A stretch of DNA of 34,819 nucleotides from Bacillota bacterium (lineage in GTDB: Bacteria; Bacillota; Clostridia; Oscillospirales; Oscillospiraceae). The translations under genes were made by a program, and so were the position numbers. The first letter of the stretch is position 1, and each line of letters starts with the position of its first letter. Location: NCBI GenBank assembly GCA_021199635.1, contig JAJQHS010000047.1:1-34819 (forward strand), in the 5' to 3' direction. This document shows positions 26,853 through 34,819 of the stretch, piece by piece. A model generated the notes under the pieces. That model did no database searches, was not told where the DNA came from, and saw nothing but the letters and a program-made list of their open reading frames with translations.

Positions 26853-27518
26853 TTACGCGCCGTCCCCTGGGTTCCGGTAGGACTCCTGGACGCTGCGCTT
26901 CGCATCGTTGAAAATGGAAAGACACAGTCGCTTTATGCCGATGAACAGCATTTCAAAGCCCATGCAGAACAGTCCGTAGAACACCGGCTCCACGCCCAGA
27001 AACAGGTTGTCCGGGTCGCTGGTAATGACAATGACAAACCGATTGATCAGGTCATACAGCACAAACACGCACAGCACGATGATCAAGGAGAATATCAGGT
27101 TGGCAAAGAAACCGGCGATTCCCCGCTTGGTGATCAGCAGCCACTTATCGTTTTCCCCTTTCTCACTTTCCAGAAAGCGGATGACGTTGTTGGTCAGCAG
27201 GTCCGTCACCATTCCCAGGACGATTCCCAGGATGAACAGCATATCGATGGTATTGGAAACATAGGTGCCCAGCCCCCAAAGGATGAAGTAGCACACTGCC
27301 CCGGCAAACCAGGCCTTGATGAAGAGCATCTTCACTGGCTCCGGAATGTGGATCCCCTTTTTGGAGCGGTACTTGCCCAGCTCCTCTTCGGAATACTGAG
27401 GCGTTTCCTCGGTGTCGGCGTTGGCCAGCGTCTCCACCGCTTCGCTTTTCAGCTCATAATTGGATTGCTTTTCGGATTGGCTCCGATCATTTTCGCTATC
27501 TTTCATCTGGTGGTCCAA
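26853..27518 (-). CDS. Uncharacterised integral membrane protein (about 4 TM, acidic/polar N-terminus)
   Basis: 221 aa in a tightly packed operon. Hydrophobic segments AWFAGAVCYFILWGLGTYV, MLFILGIVLGMVTDLL, FFANLIFSLIIVLCVFVLYDLI, PVFYGLFCMGFEMLFIGI. Confidence 0.8.
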   Translation of the reverse strand: MDHQMKDSENDRSQSEKQSNYELKSEAVETLANADTEETPQYSEEELGKYRSKKGIHIPEPVKMLFIKAWFAGAVCYFILWGLGTYVSNTIDMLFILGIVLGMVTDLLTNNVIRFLESEKGENDKWLLITKRGIAGFFANLIFSLIIVLCVFVLYDLINRFVIVITSDPDNLFLGVEPVFYGLFCMGFEMLFIGIKRLCLSIFNDAKRSVQESYRNPGDGA

Positions 27519-27524
27519 TCGCGA

Positions 27525-28100
27525 TTATTCGGCAATTTCGATCTCATCCATTTCGCCGTTGTCCTCCACTTCCACGGAGGTCTTGATCTTCTTCAGCAGC
27601 TTGCTGTACACCGGCAGCAGCGCAACCAGCGCAGCGGTGACGCACACGAGGACCACATGGACCTGGAGCAGGCTGTAAGCCTTGGAAATATAAGCGGTGC
27701 TGGAATCAATGACGATGGGATTTTCCGCCCGGGTAACGGCGGCATAGATGGCGTTGTTATAGTAGATGTCGCAGAAAATGATCACCGCAAACATTACGAA
27801 CATGACCACGATCATGGGCACATTGGCCTTCTTCCGCCGGGGGAAGGAGTTCAGCAGGCACACGACGGACAGGATGGACAGGAGCATAATGGTAAACTGG
27901 GACAGTCCCATACCGCTGCCCTGGATCTTCGCCGTGGTGTTGGAGAAGGAGGTCAGGTTCAGAGAGAATTCCAGGAATGCGACGACCAGCATCACCATGG
28001 GAATCATAGATGGATTCCGCTTCAGGGATACAATCTTCCTGCGGAAGAATTCCCGGATCCTGGCGCCGATGCTGGGGGAAGTTTTCTTTTCTTTACTCAT
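27525..28100 (-). CDS. Uncharacterised integral membrane protein (about 4 TM)
   Basis: 191 aa; 4-nt ATGA overlap with the upstream ATPase gene. Hydrophobic segments SMIPMVMLVVAFLEFSLNL, FTIMLLSILSVVCLLNSF, VPMIVVMFVMFAVIIFCDIYY, VHVVLVCVTAALVALLPVY. Confidence 0.8.
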   Translation of the reverse strand: MSKEKKTSPSIGARIREFFRRKIVSLKRNPSMIPMVMLVVAFLEFSLNLTSFSNTTAKIQGSGMGLSQFTIMLLSILSVVCLLNSFPRRKKANVPMIVVMFVMFAVIIFCDIYYNNAIYAAVTRAENPIVIDSSTAYISKAYSLLQVHVVLVCVTAALVALLPVYSKLLKKIKTSVEVEDNGEMDEIEIAE

Positions 28101-29182
28101 GCCTCTTCCTCCATTCTGATGGCGACGGTGGATTCTTTATCGAAGAAGTGCTTCCGGGTAATGCCGATGGAAATCACGTCCCCGGCCTTGTAGTTGCACC
28201 AGCCATTGAGCTTGCAGGTGATCCGCTCGCCCTTACCGTCCCGCCCGATATGGCCGTGGACCAGGGTATTCATGCCCAGGTTTTCGTTGGACAGCACCTT
28301 CATCTCGAAGTCGTTGCCCACGCAGGTATTCTCCGGGCGGACGCCCAGCACCACCTGCTTGCCGTTGTATGCGCTGAGGCCCTTCTTTTCCGCCGGGGTC
28401 AGCGTCAGGGTGAAGTGGTTTGTGATCAGCTGATCGCCCTGAACCGTGGCATCGATAAAGTTCATAGGCGGCAGGCCGATGAAGCTGGCCACGAACAGGT
28501 TGGCGGGTGTATCGTACAGCTCCAGCGGTGTGCCGATCTGCTGCACATGACCCATGGACATACATACGATCCGATCCGCCAGAGTCAGCGCCTCCGTCTG
28601 GTCATGGGTAACGTAGAGCATGGTGGCATTCAGCCGCTTATGCAGCAGCAGAATCTCCCGCCGGGTAGCGCTTCTCAGCTTGGCGTCCAGGTTGGAGAGC
28701 GGCTCGTCAAAGAGGAAGAGCTGCGGGTTCCGCACGATGGAACGGCCCATGGCCACGCGCTGGCGCTGGCCGCCGGAAAGCTGGGCAGGCTTTTTATTCA
28801 GCTGCTCTGTCAGGTCCAGGACCTCCGCCGCTGCGAGAACCTTCTTGTGGATCAGGTTGGGATCCTCCTTGCGCAGGGTCAGGGAAAACGCCATATTCTC
28901 GTACACCGTCATATGTCCGTATAGGGCGTAGCTCTGGAACACCATGGCAATATCCCGGTCCTTTGCAGGCGCTTTGGTGACATCCTTGCCGTTGAGGAGC
29001 ATTTTGCCGTGTGTAATATCCTCCAGGCCGGCTACCATCCGCAGAGTGGTGGATTTGCCGCAGCCGGAGGGGCCGACCAGAACGATAAGCTCGCCGTCCT
29101 TGACGTCAAGATTAAAGTCGAATACAGCCTGAACATCATTGTCATAGACTTTTTCCAAATGTTGTAAACTCAGTTCTGCCAT
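28097..29182 (-). CDS. Sugar ABC transporter ATP-binding protein (MsmX/UgpC type), copy 1
   Basis: MAELSLQHLEKVYDNDVQAVFDFNLDVKDGELIVLVGPSGCGKST; LSGGQRQRVAMGRSIVR; FDEPLSNLDAKLR; VTHDQTEA. Confidence 0.95.
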   Translation of the reverse strand: MAELSLQHLEKVYDNDVQAVFDFNLDVKDGELIVLVGPSGCGKSTTLRMVAGLEDITHGKMLLNGKDVTKAPAKDRDIAMVFQSYALYGHMTVYENMAFSLTLRKEDPNLIHKKVLAAAEVLDLTEQLNKKPAQLSGGQRQRVAMGRSIVRNPQLFLFDEPLSNLDAKLRSATRREILLLHKRLNATMLYVTHDQTEALTLADRIVCMSMGHVQQIGTPLELYDTPANLFVASFIGLPPMNFIDATVQGDQLITNHFTLTLTPAEKKGLSAYNGKQVVLGVRPENTCVGNDFEMKVLSNENLGMNTLVHGHIGRDGKGERITCKLNGWCNYKAGDVISIGITRKHFFDKESTVAIRMEEEA

Positions 29183-29188
29183 ATCATT

Positions 29189-29686
29189 CTACCCCTTCGC
29201 CGTTTCATTTTGGACGGAACGCAGATACCCTGCCAGCTTCTGATTGTTGGTATAGCTGATGATGGCTGCTGCCAGGCAGCAGATCCCGGAAAGTGCCAGA
29301 CAGATCATCACATAGCAGTACTGGCCGTTTCCCATGACCTGCACGTCCACGCCGCTGATCGCCACAGTGGCGGCATGCGCCTTAGTCGGCAGGTAAGCCA
29401 TGCGGACGAACTGCATGACACCAATGACCAGGAGCGTGACCGTGTAGCCGGATTTGCGGCTCTTCACGCCCTCGGAGGCCAGGAACGAAATCAGCAGGAA
29501 CAGAAGATTGTAAACCACGGAGGCGCCAATCGACCAATTGTAATAGTAAGAGCCCACATCGGACTGGTAAATGCTGACAAAATACAGCGCATCCAAAGCG
29601 ATCGCCACCAGAATCAGGTTGGCGGAAAGCTTATCCTTGGTATAGCGCATACGATCAAGCTTGATCTGCTTATCATCCTGCATCAT
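29189..29686 (-). CDS. Uncharacterised integral membrane protein (about 4 TM)
   Basis: 165 aa; only 6 nt upstream of the ATPase gene. Hydrophobic segments ANLILVAIALDALYFVSIY, ASVVYNLLFLLISFLA, YTVTLLVIGVMQFVRMAY, CYVMICLALSGICCLAAAIISY. Confidence 0.8.
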   Translation of the reverse strand: MMQDDKQIKLDRMRYTKDKLSANLILVAIALDALYFVSIYQSDVGSYYYNWSIGASVVYNLLFLLISFLASEGVKSRKSGYTVTLLVIGVMQFVRMAYLPTKAHAATVAISGVDVQVMGNGQYCYVMICLALSGICCLAAAIISYTNNQKLAGYLRSVQNETAKG

Positions 29687-30291
29687 ATGACGGCCTCCTT
29701 TCCGGTTTCTGCGCTGCTGGCAATGAGCTGCTGCTCGCCCCGCATCAGAGAGATCTTCCAGATCAGGTTGCCCACCATCACAGCCACAGAGAGGATGGAG
29801 ATCGCAGCAACTGCGAGATGCAGGTCCAGCAGGAACGTGGACTCGGTGTACTTAATGGAGGTGAACATTTCGGACCAGGTTTTCAGCGCTTCAAAGTCCA
29901 CCGTTTCCAGGAACTGTGTTTTGAAGGCGGAAATCTGGATATGTGACCAAATCGCCATGCCCAGGGAAGCCACGCAGTACAGACCCGTGGATACATAGTT
30001 GCCAATGTAATACTTCCGGCGGTTATGGGTATTTGTCAGGAACAGCAGGCAGCCCAGAAGAATCAGGCCGATGCTGGCATTTGTGAATAGCTTGTTGAAA
30101 TCCTGCATGTCATAGTAGACGATAGAGCCGGGCACCAGGGTTTCTGTCAAATCGTTCGGGTTCTGCATGGTGTAGTACAACGCATCGTAAATGTCGGTAA
30201 TCATACCCATGCTGTAGAGGAACCAGATCGCGGAAGAGATAACTGCCAGATAACAGGCAATTTTTTGAAGACCCAACTGTTTTTTATACAT
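29683..30291 (-). CDS. Uncharacterised integral membrane protein (about 4 TM)
   Basis: About 202 aa from MYKKQLGLQKIACYLAVISSAIWFLYSMGM (internal Met of the 30363 ORF, preceded by GGGAGG). 4-nt ATGA overlap with the next gene. Confidence 0.8.
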   Translation of the reverse strand: MYKKQLGLQKIACYLAVISSAIWFLYSMGMITDIYDALYYTMQNPNDLTETLVPGSIVYYDMQDFNKLFTNASIGLILLGCLLFLTNTHNRRKYYIGNYVSTGLYCVASLGMAIWSHIQISAFKTQFLETVDFEALKTWSEMFTSIKYTESTFLLDLHLAVAAISILSVAVMVGNLIWKISLMRGEQQLIASSAETGKEAVI

Positions 30292-30317
30292 AATGACCTC
30301 CCGCGTCAAATGCCGGC

Positions 30318-30349
30318 CGCTCAGGGGACGCATCAGCAGCCCCTGAGCG
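30318..30349 (-). other. Intercistronic stem-loop between solute-binding protein and downstream membrane-protein genes
   Basis: CGCTCAGGGG / CCCCTGAGCG perfect 10-bp stem, 12-nt loop, with outer CCGGC/GCCGG extension. No T-run. Confidence 0.7.
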
Positions 30350-30397
30350 CTGTTGCCGGGCAATTAACCAATGTGGTAGGAATTTGCTTAGGGGGTG

Positions 30398-30427
30398 CCG
30401 CGGCAGCGGCGCAAACCGGTGCCGCGG
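30398..30427 (-). other. Stem-loop just downstream of the solute-binding protein stop codon
   Basis: CCGCGGCA / TGCCGCGG perfect 8-bp stem, 14-nt loop, about 10 nt after the stop at 30438. No T-run. Confidence 0.65.
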
Positions 30428-30437
30428 TAGAGTTTCA

Positions 30438-32606
30438 TCAGCTGTTCAGGGATTCGTAGAAGGCAATCAGGCGATCATAAGCCTGCTGCTTCAGGGTCAG
30501 GAAGGAGGTGCCGCTCCAGGTATTGGCAACCAGGGAGGCTGCGGAGGCTGCGTCGCTGACGCCCTCCAGCGTGTAGCCATTGACGATCTGGTCAACAAAG
30601 ATGTTGGCCTGATCCTTGCTGGTGCCGAAGTTGGAGGTGCCCAGCTCAGTGAGGCTGTTGATCATGTCGCTCTCCACCGTGGTGCTGGGCAGGACGGTGG
30701 GCATGGAGGTGTACCAGGGGTTATCCGTCAGCGCCAGCTCAACATGCTTGATGGTGCCCAGCGCTATGGCGTTGGAAATGTAGCCTGCACCCTCCTTGCC
30801 GACTTCGTGGGTGCACTGGTACTCAAAGGCCTGGCTCTTGGCAAAGCTCAGGGTGGAGCCCAGGTAATAGCGGGCGTAGTTGGTGTAGTTGCCGGAGGCC
30901 TTCTCCCACAGCTCTTCGTAGGTGGCGTCGGCGATTACAGGCATCTCGGTGCCGTTGAAGTTGAAGGTGACATAGGAGCCGTCGTCATTGGTCTTGATGA
31001 AGGCATCCGGGCCGTAGGACATGAGGATCATACCTTCGTCGCTGTAAGCGTAGTCGATGAGCTTCAGGCAGGCGTACAGCTTATCCATGTCGTCGCCCAC
31101 ACCGGCAGCGGAGATTGCCCACGCATCCGTCTTGACGGAACGCCAGGACTCGGTGAAGCGCATATACACGCCATCCTCGCTGGTGCCGTCATACCACCGT
31201 GCCACGGGGATCATGACTGCCATGTACTTCTCGCCGTCGTCCAGCTTGGTCTCGTTGTAAACGGTCTGAGTCTGGTTGTAGTCATAGGACATGAAGCCCA
31301 GGTCATTCTCCAGCATGGTAGCGGAGGACTCGGAGGAGCTGTCCAGGAAGGACTTGGAGATCAGGCCCTCCTGCGCCATGGCGTTCATCTTCTCGATGGC
31401 TTCGTAGGTCTCTTCCTCCTGGCGAGCGTCGTGCAGCAGGCCGTCGGAACCGACATACAGCCACTCCTGACGGGACTCCAGGCCGCGGACGCCGAACAGG
31501 ATGGCGGCGAAGCGGTACAGGTCAATGCGGCGCTGGTTGTTGTCGTCCTCACGGGAGAACAGGCCCTGGACAGAATCGGTGCCGTTGAGGGTCTGGGCGT
31601 TGGCCACGACACAGCGCAGCAGCGCAACCAGCTCGTCAGCGTCCCAGGCGGCGTTCTGGCCGATGAACAGGTCGGAACGGTCGGTGCCATAGTAGCCGTC
31701 ATAAGCCTCGTCGATGTAGGTGCGGAGCATATTGACCGCTTCCACGCCGGTCACGGTGCCGGAAGCCAGGGCATCGTTCATGATCTGCACGATGTTGCCG
31801 GCGGCATCATAGTTCTTGGTAATGGTCTCCGTGGAGGTGCCGTCGGGGGTGACTACATCGATGTCCACAGTCCCGGAGGTGGGCATATAGGGGGTGTAGA
31901 CAGCGTCAGCCAGCGTGCCGCAGGCATCGGCAGTGAACTCGCCCTCGCCGTCCAGCAGGATCTCCACCCAGTCGGTACGCATCAGCGGCATACGCTCGAT
32001 GTCGTCAACACCGTCGAAGTAGGGGGAGAAGTAGATGGCGCCGGTGGAGGTGTCGCCGGTGATGGACAGGCGGACGATGGGGTTTGCCTCCAGGTAGGCC
32101 TTGAAGTTGGGCATCAGGTCCAGATAGTCGGCGATGTTGATCAGGGCGCCCGCATTGCCGTACTCATTCAGGGTAGTGGCGGTGCCGGAAACCATGTCCA
32201 CCTCGCTCAGGCGGTCTTTCCAGTACTCAAATTCCTTGGTGGCGCTGTTGCCCTGGTACTTGTCTTCAAATACCATGCCCAGGCGGTTCTGAACCTCGAC
32301 CCAGGTCGGCTTCAGGTCGCCGGCCTGGTAGGTGATGCCGTCGGCCAGGGTGATGCCCTCGCCGGCAACCTCAGCGTCGAAGAACAGGCCGGTCTTGGTG
32401 CTGTTGTAGCCAACAGCCATGCGAAGCACGGTGCCTTCAGCGAAGGTCAGCTGATCCTCTTCCACCGGATCGGTGGTGTCATCGCTGCCGCCGGTAGAGG
32501 AGGTGTTGCCCTCTGTTTCCGTATTCCCAGGCAGTGACTGGGTGCAGCCTGCCAGGCAGGCCAGAACCATGGCCAGCACCATCAGAATAGAGATGAGCTT
32601 TTTCAT
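30438..32606 (-). CDS. ABC transporter extracellular solute-binding lipoprotein (LplA-like, unusually large)
   Basis: About 722 aa. MKKLISILMVLAMVLACLAGCTQ carries a lipobox (LAGC), followed by a Ser/Thr/Asp/Glu-rich linker. It lies directly downstream of two permease genes. Confidence 0.88.
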   Translation of the reverse strand: MKKLISILMVLAMVLACLAGCTQSLPGNTETEGNTSSTGGSDDTTDPVEEDQLTFAEGTVLRMAVGYNSTKTGLFFDAEVAGEGITLADGITYQAGDLKPTWVEVQNRLGMVFEDKYQGNSATKEFEYWKDRLSEVDMVSGTATTLNEYGNAGALINIADYLDLMPNFKAYLEANPIVRLSITGDTSTGAIYFSPYFDGVDDIERMPLMRTDWVEILLDGEGEFTADACGTLADAVYTPYMPTSGTVDIDVVTPDGTSTETITKNYDAAGNIVQIMNDALASGTVTGVEAVNMLRTYIDEAYDGYYGTDRSDLFIGQNAAWDADELVALLRCVVANAQTLNGTDSVQGLFSREDDNNQRRIDLYRFAAILFGVRGLESRQEWLYVGSDGLLHDARQEEETYEAIEKMNAMAQEGLISKSFLDSSSESSATMLENDLGFMSYDYNQTQTVYNETKLDDGEKYMAVMIPVARWYDGTSEDGVYMRFTESWRSVKTDAWAISAAGVGDDMDKLYACLKLIDYAYSDEGMILMSYGPDAFIKTNDDGSYVTFNFNGTEMPVIADATYEELWEKASGNYTNYARYYLGSTLSFAKSQAFEYQCTHEVGKEGAGYISNAIALGTIKHVELALTDNPWYTSMPTVLPSTTVESDMINSLTELGTSNFGTSKDQANIFVDQIVNGYTLEGVSDAASAASLVANTWSGTSFLTLKQQAYDRLIAFYESLNS

Positions 32607-32650
32607 TGTAGATTCTCCTTTTCTTGACAAATTATGTGGTTATATGATTC

Positions 32651-32664
32651 TCCGGCAAGCCGGA
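32651..32664 (-). other. Short stem-loop in the leader of the solute-binding protein gene
   Basis: TCCGGC AA GCCGGA, 6-bp perfect stem between the permease stop and the lipoprotein start. Confidence 0.45.
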
Positions 32665-32675
32665 AAATACCGGAA

Positions 32676-33566
32676 TTATTCCTTCACGCCGCCCACGTTG
32701 ACGCCTTTGGCGAAATACTTCTGAATAAACGGGTAGATGATCAGAATGGGCACAACGGAGCAGACGATCAGCGCGTAAATCACAGAGTCGGAGGAATAGG
32801 TCTCGTTCCAGCCGGCGATGAATTCCGGGTCCGTGTACTCCTCCAGCTTCAGCCGGATGAACACCTGCAGGGGATGCTCGTTGGAGTTGGAAATCATCTG
32901 CCGCGCCCAGTAGTAGCCGTTCCAGCGGGAGATGCCGAAGAACAGGGCCACTGTGGCGATGGTGGACTTGGACATGGGGATGTAAACCTTGCTCAGCACC
33001 TGGAACTCCGTAGCGCCGTCCACAATGGCCGCCTCCTCAATGTCGGAGGGTACACCCTCGAACGCGTTCCGCAGCAGAATGATGTTCATGGCCGCCATGC
33101 CCATGGCGATGACCACCAGCCACTTATCATCGGTGATGCCTACGGCGTTGAACACTTCCTTGGTATCCAGGTAATTCAGGTACTGCGGGATGATACCGGC
33201 GGAGAACCACATGGTGAACACCAGGAAGAAGTTAAAGAACCGGCGGAACAGTAGCCGCTTCTTCGACAGCGCATACGCGCCCAGGATCGCTACCAGCAGT
33301 GCCCAGATCGTACCGTATACCGTGAGGAACAGGGTGTTGGAGTAGGAGTTCCAGAACATGTTGTTGGTGAACATCTCCCGGAAAGCGTCGAACTGCACAT
33401 CCTTGGGGAAAAGCACGACTTCGCTGTAGTCTACGGCGTGCTGGCCGGAGATGGAAGCGGAAATTGTGTAGACGAAGGGATACAGGCAGCACAGAGCGAA
33501 CATGGTCAGCAGCGTATAGCTGATTACCTTGAAAATCAGTTCAGAAATTTCTAGCTTTCTTTTCAT
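32676..33566 (-). CDS. Carbohydrate ABC transporter permease (LplC/YtcP-like)
   Basis: 296 aa. EAAIVDGATEFQVLSKVYIPMSKSTIATVALFFGISRWNGYYWARQMI is the EAA motif. C-terminus ...IYPFIQKYFAKGVNVGGVKE. Confidence 0.95.
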   Translation of the reverse strand: MKRKLEISELIFKVISYTLLTMFALCCLYPFVYTISASISGQHAVDYSEVVLFPKDVQFDAFREMFTNNMFWNSYSNTLFLTVYGTIWALLVAILGAYALSKKRLLFRRFFNFFLVFTMWFSAGIIPQYLNYLDTKEVFNAVGITDDKWLVVIAMGMAAMNIILLRNAFEGVPSDIEEAAIVDGATEFQVLSKVYIPMSKSTIATVALFFGISRWNGYYWARQMISNSNEHPLQVFIRLKLEEYTDPEFIAGWNETYSSDSVIYALIVCSVVPILIIYPFIQKYFAKGVNVGGVKE

Positions 33567-33578
33567 AAGCCCACTCCC

Positions 33579-34637
33579 TTAGTAAAGAGATACGTCGGTT
33601 GCTTTTCGTGCAATGGTATTCGAGCCGATCACCAGCAGCATACCCACGACGTTGCTCATCATTTCTGCTGCGGAGGCCAGCCCCTGCTGACCGGACGAGC
33701 CCATGCCGTAGCGCTGGGCAAAGGTGGATACCACATCCGCAGTCACATAAATATTGGTGTTGTACAGCAGCAAGACCTTCTCATAGCCGACCTGAAGCAG
33801 GGAGCCGATCCGGGTGATCAGCATGATCACCAGAGTGGACAGGATGCTGGGCAGGACGACATAGCGCATCTGTGCCATTTTTCCCGCGCCGTCGATCTGG
33901 GCAGCTTCGTAGCTGGTGGGAGAGATGGCGATGATCGCCGCGAAGAACACGATGCTGTCATAGCCGGCGCTCTCCCAAATGCCGCTGATCTGGTAGATGG
34001 AGCGGAAGAAGGATGGATTGTTCAGCAGGCCGGCGTTGGCCACCTCCTCGGAGATCAGCCCCAGGGAGTGCAGTGCCTGGGAGAGAATGCCCATATTGGA
34101 GGTCAGCGACCCCTGCTTGACCAGCATGGTCACCAGGGAGGTCATAACCACCGTGGAGATGAACTTCGGCAGGTAGGTAAGCACCTGGTACACGCTTCTG
34201 AGCAGGTTCGACTTGATCTCATTGAAGAACAGCGCCAGGATCACCGGCACCGGGAAGCCGAAGCACAGGCCGTAGAAGCTCAGCAGGAAGGTATTCCGCA
34301 GGGCGCGCCAGAACTCTGTGGACAGGGTATCCTGCCCGGCCAGCAGCCGCTTGAAGTTGGAGAAGCCCAGGAAAAACTGGTCGGAAACTTCCTTGATTTC
34401 ATCGTTGACCTTAAAGCAGCGCAGGAGCTCATACATGGGGAAGTATTTCCAGAACAGGAAAACCAGGAGCATGGGAACCAGCATCAGGTACAACCGCCAG
34501 TCCTTCACCACCGTGCGCGCCACATTGCGCCAATAGTGTTTTTCCACATCGTCCCGGACCAGCTGCTCCGGGTCGGCGCGGTAAGAGTTTGAGGATTCGT
34601 CATATAGCAGAAAATCCCCCGCCGTCGATTTTTTCAA
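33579..34637 (-). CDS. Carbohydrate ABC transporter permease (LplB/YteP-like), TTG start
   Basis: 352 aa: RNTFLLSFYGLCFGFPVPVILALFFNEIKSNLLRSVYQVLTYLPKFISTVVM and SYEAAQIDGAGKMAQMRYVVLPSILSTLVIMLI. The start codon is TTG at 34637..34635. Confidence 0.93.
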   Translation of the reverse strand: MKKSTAGDFLLYDESSNSYRADPEQLVRDDVEKHYWRNVARTVVKDWRLYLMLVPMLLVFLFWKYFPMYELLRCFKVNDEIKEVSDQFFLGFSNFKRLLAGQDTLSTEFWRALRNTFLLSFYGLCFGFPVPVILALFFNEIKSNLLRSVYQVLTYLPKFISTVVMTSLVTMLVKQGSLTSNMGILSQALHSLGLISEEVANAGLLNNPSFFRSIYQISGIWESAGYDSIVFFAAIIAISPTSYEAAQIDGAGKMAQMRYVVLPSILSTLVIMLITRIGSLLQVGYEKVLLLYNTNIYVTADVVSTFAQRYGMGSSGQQGLASAAEMMSNVVGMLLVIGSNTIARKATDVSLY

Positions 34638-34819
34638 ATCTGTTCTCTCCCTTCAACTTGACGCTCCCTTTCAATGCGGAGCAAGTATTTTTTTTGGTCC
34701 TCAAAAAGACCCTCTACCCGACGGGCCACCCATACGATACAAGCGGTGAACAGGATCGACAGGGCATCCGTCGTAATAAAGCCCAGACAGGCGGCAGCGG
34801 AGTATCCGAACAGGTAGGC
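34634..34819 (-). CDS. C-terminal fragment of a membrane protein (runs off the window)
   Basis: The minus-strand frame from the window edge reads AYLFGYSAAACLGFITTDALSILFTACIVWVARRVEGLFEDQKKYLLRIERERQVEGREQI*. Its stop overlaps the TTG start of the next permease gene. Confidence 0.55.
   Translation of the reverse strand, partial: AYLFGYSAAACLGFITTDALSILFTACIVWVARRVEGLFEDQKKYLLRIERERQVEGREQI

Noticed and set aside
30384-32537. 717-aa plus-strand ORF antisense to the solute-binding protein
   Set aside because: Exact-register antisense of a lipoprotein gene with clear signal peptide and lipobox.
1-34819. Mobile-element or prophage origin of the TerB/BrxD/helicase module
   Set aside because: No integrase, transposase, att-like repeats, IS ends or tRNA genes were recognised around it in this window.

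Overview
The window is GC-rich and looks like a gut Clostridia/Oscillospiraceae-type genome (inference from gene content and codon bias). Every convincing gene is on the minus strand. Reading in the direction of transcription (high to low coordinates), there are four blocks. (1) 34.8-17.4 kb: a pectin/oligogalacturonide utilisation operon. It has Lpl-type ABC permeases, a large solute-binding lipoprotein, two MsmX/UgpC-type ATPases, four small uncharacterised 4-TM proteins, a GH28, a GH88/105, a KduD/Ga5DH-like SDR, UxaB, UxaA and a MATE exporter. It ends at a clear intrinsic terminator. (2) 17.2-8.3 kb: a two-gene surface operon with its own promoter. It encodes a cohesin-like/FIVAR-repeat cell-surface protein and a giant 2486-aa S8 protease whose C-terminal half alternates propeller-like blocks with Big_2 domains. 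(3) 8.1-2.5 kb: a self-contained three-gene module with its own promoter and terminator. It encodes an MmcQ/YjbR-TerB-N-TerB-C fusion, a BrxD-like ATPase and a BrxHI/Lhr-like SF2 helicase. This is the best candidate for a poorly described DNA-processing or phage-defence system. (4) 2.4-0 kb: a MarR-nitroreductase-MATE operon with a consensus promoter and a 34-bp palindromic operator. No tRNA, rRNA, CRISPR array or transposon was recognised. Long plus-strand ORFs are antisense artefacts in exact codon register. All family calls come from reading motifs by eye; no database search was run.
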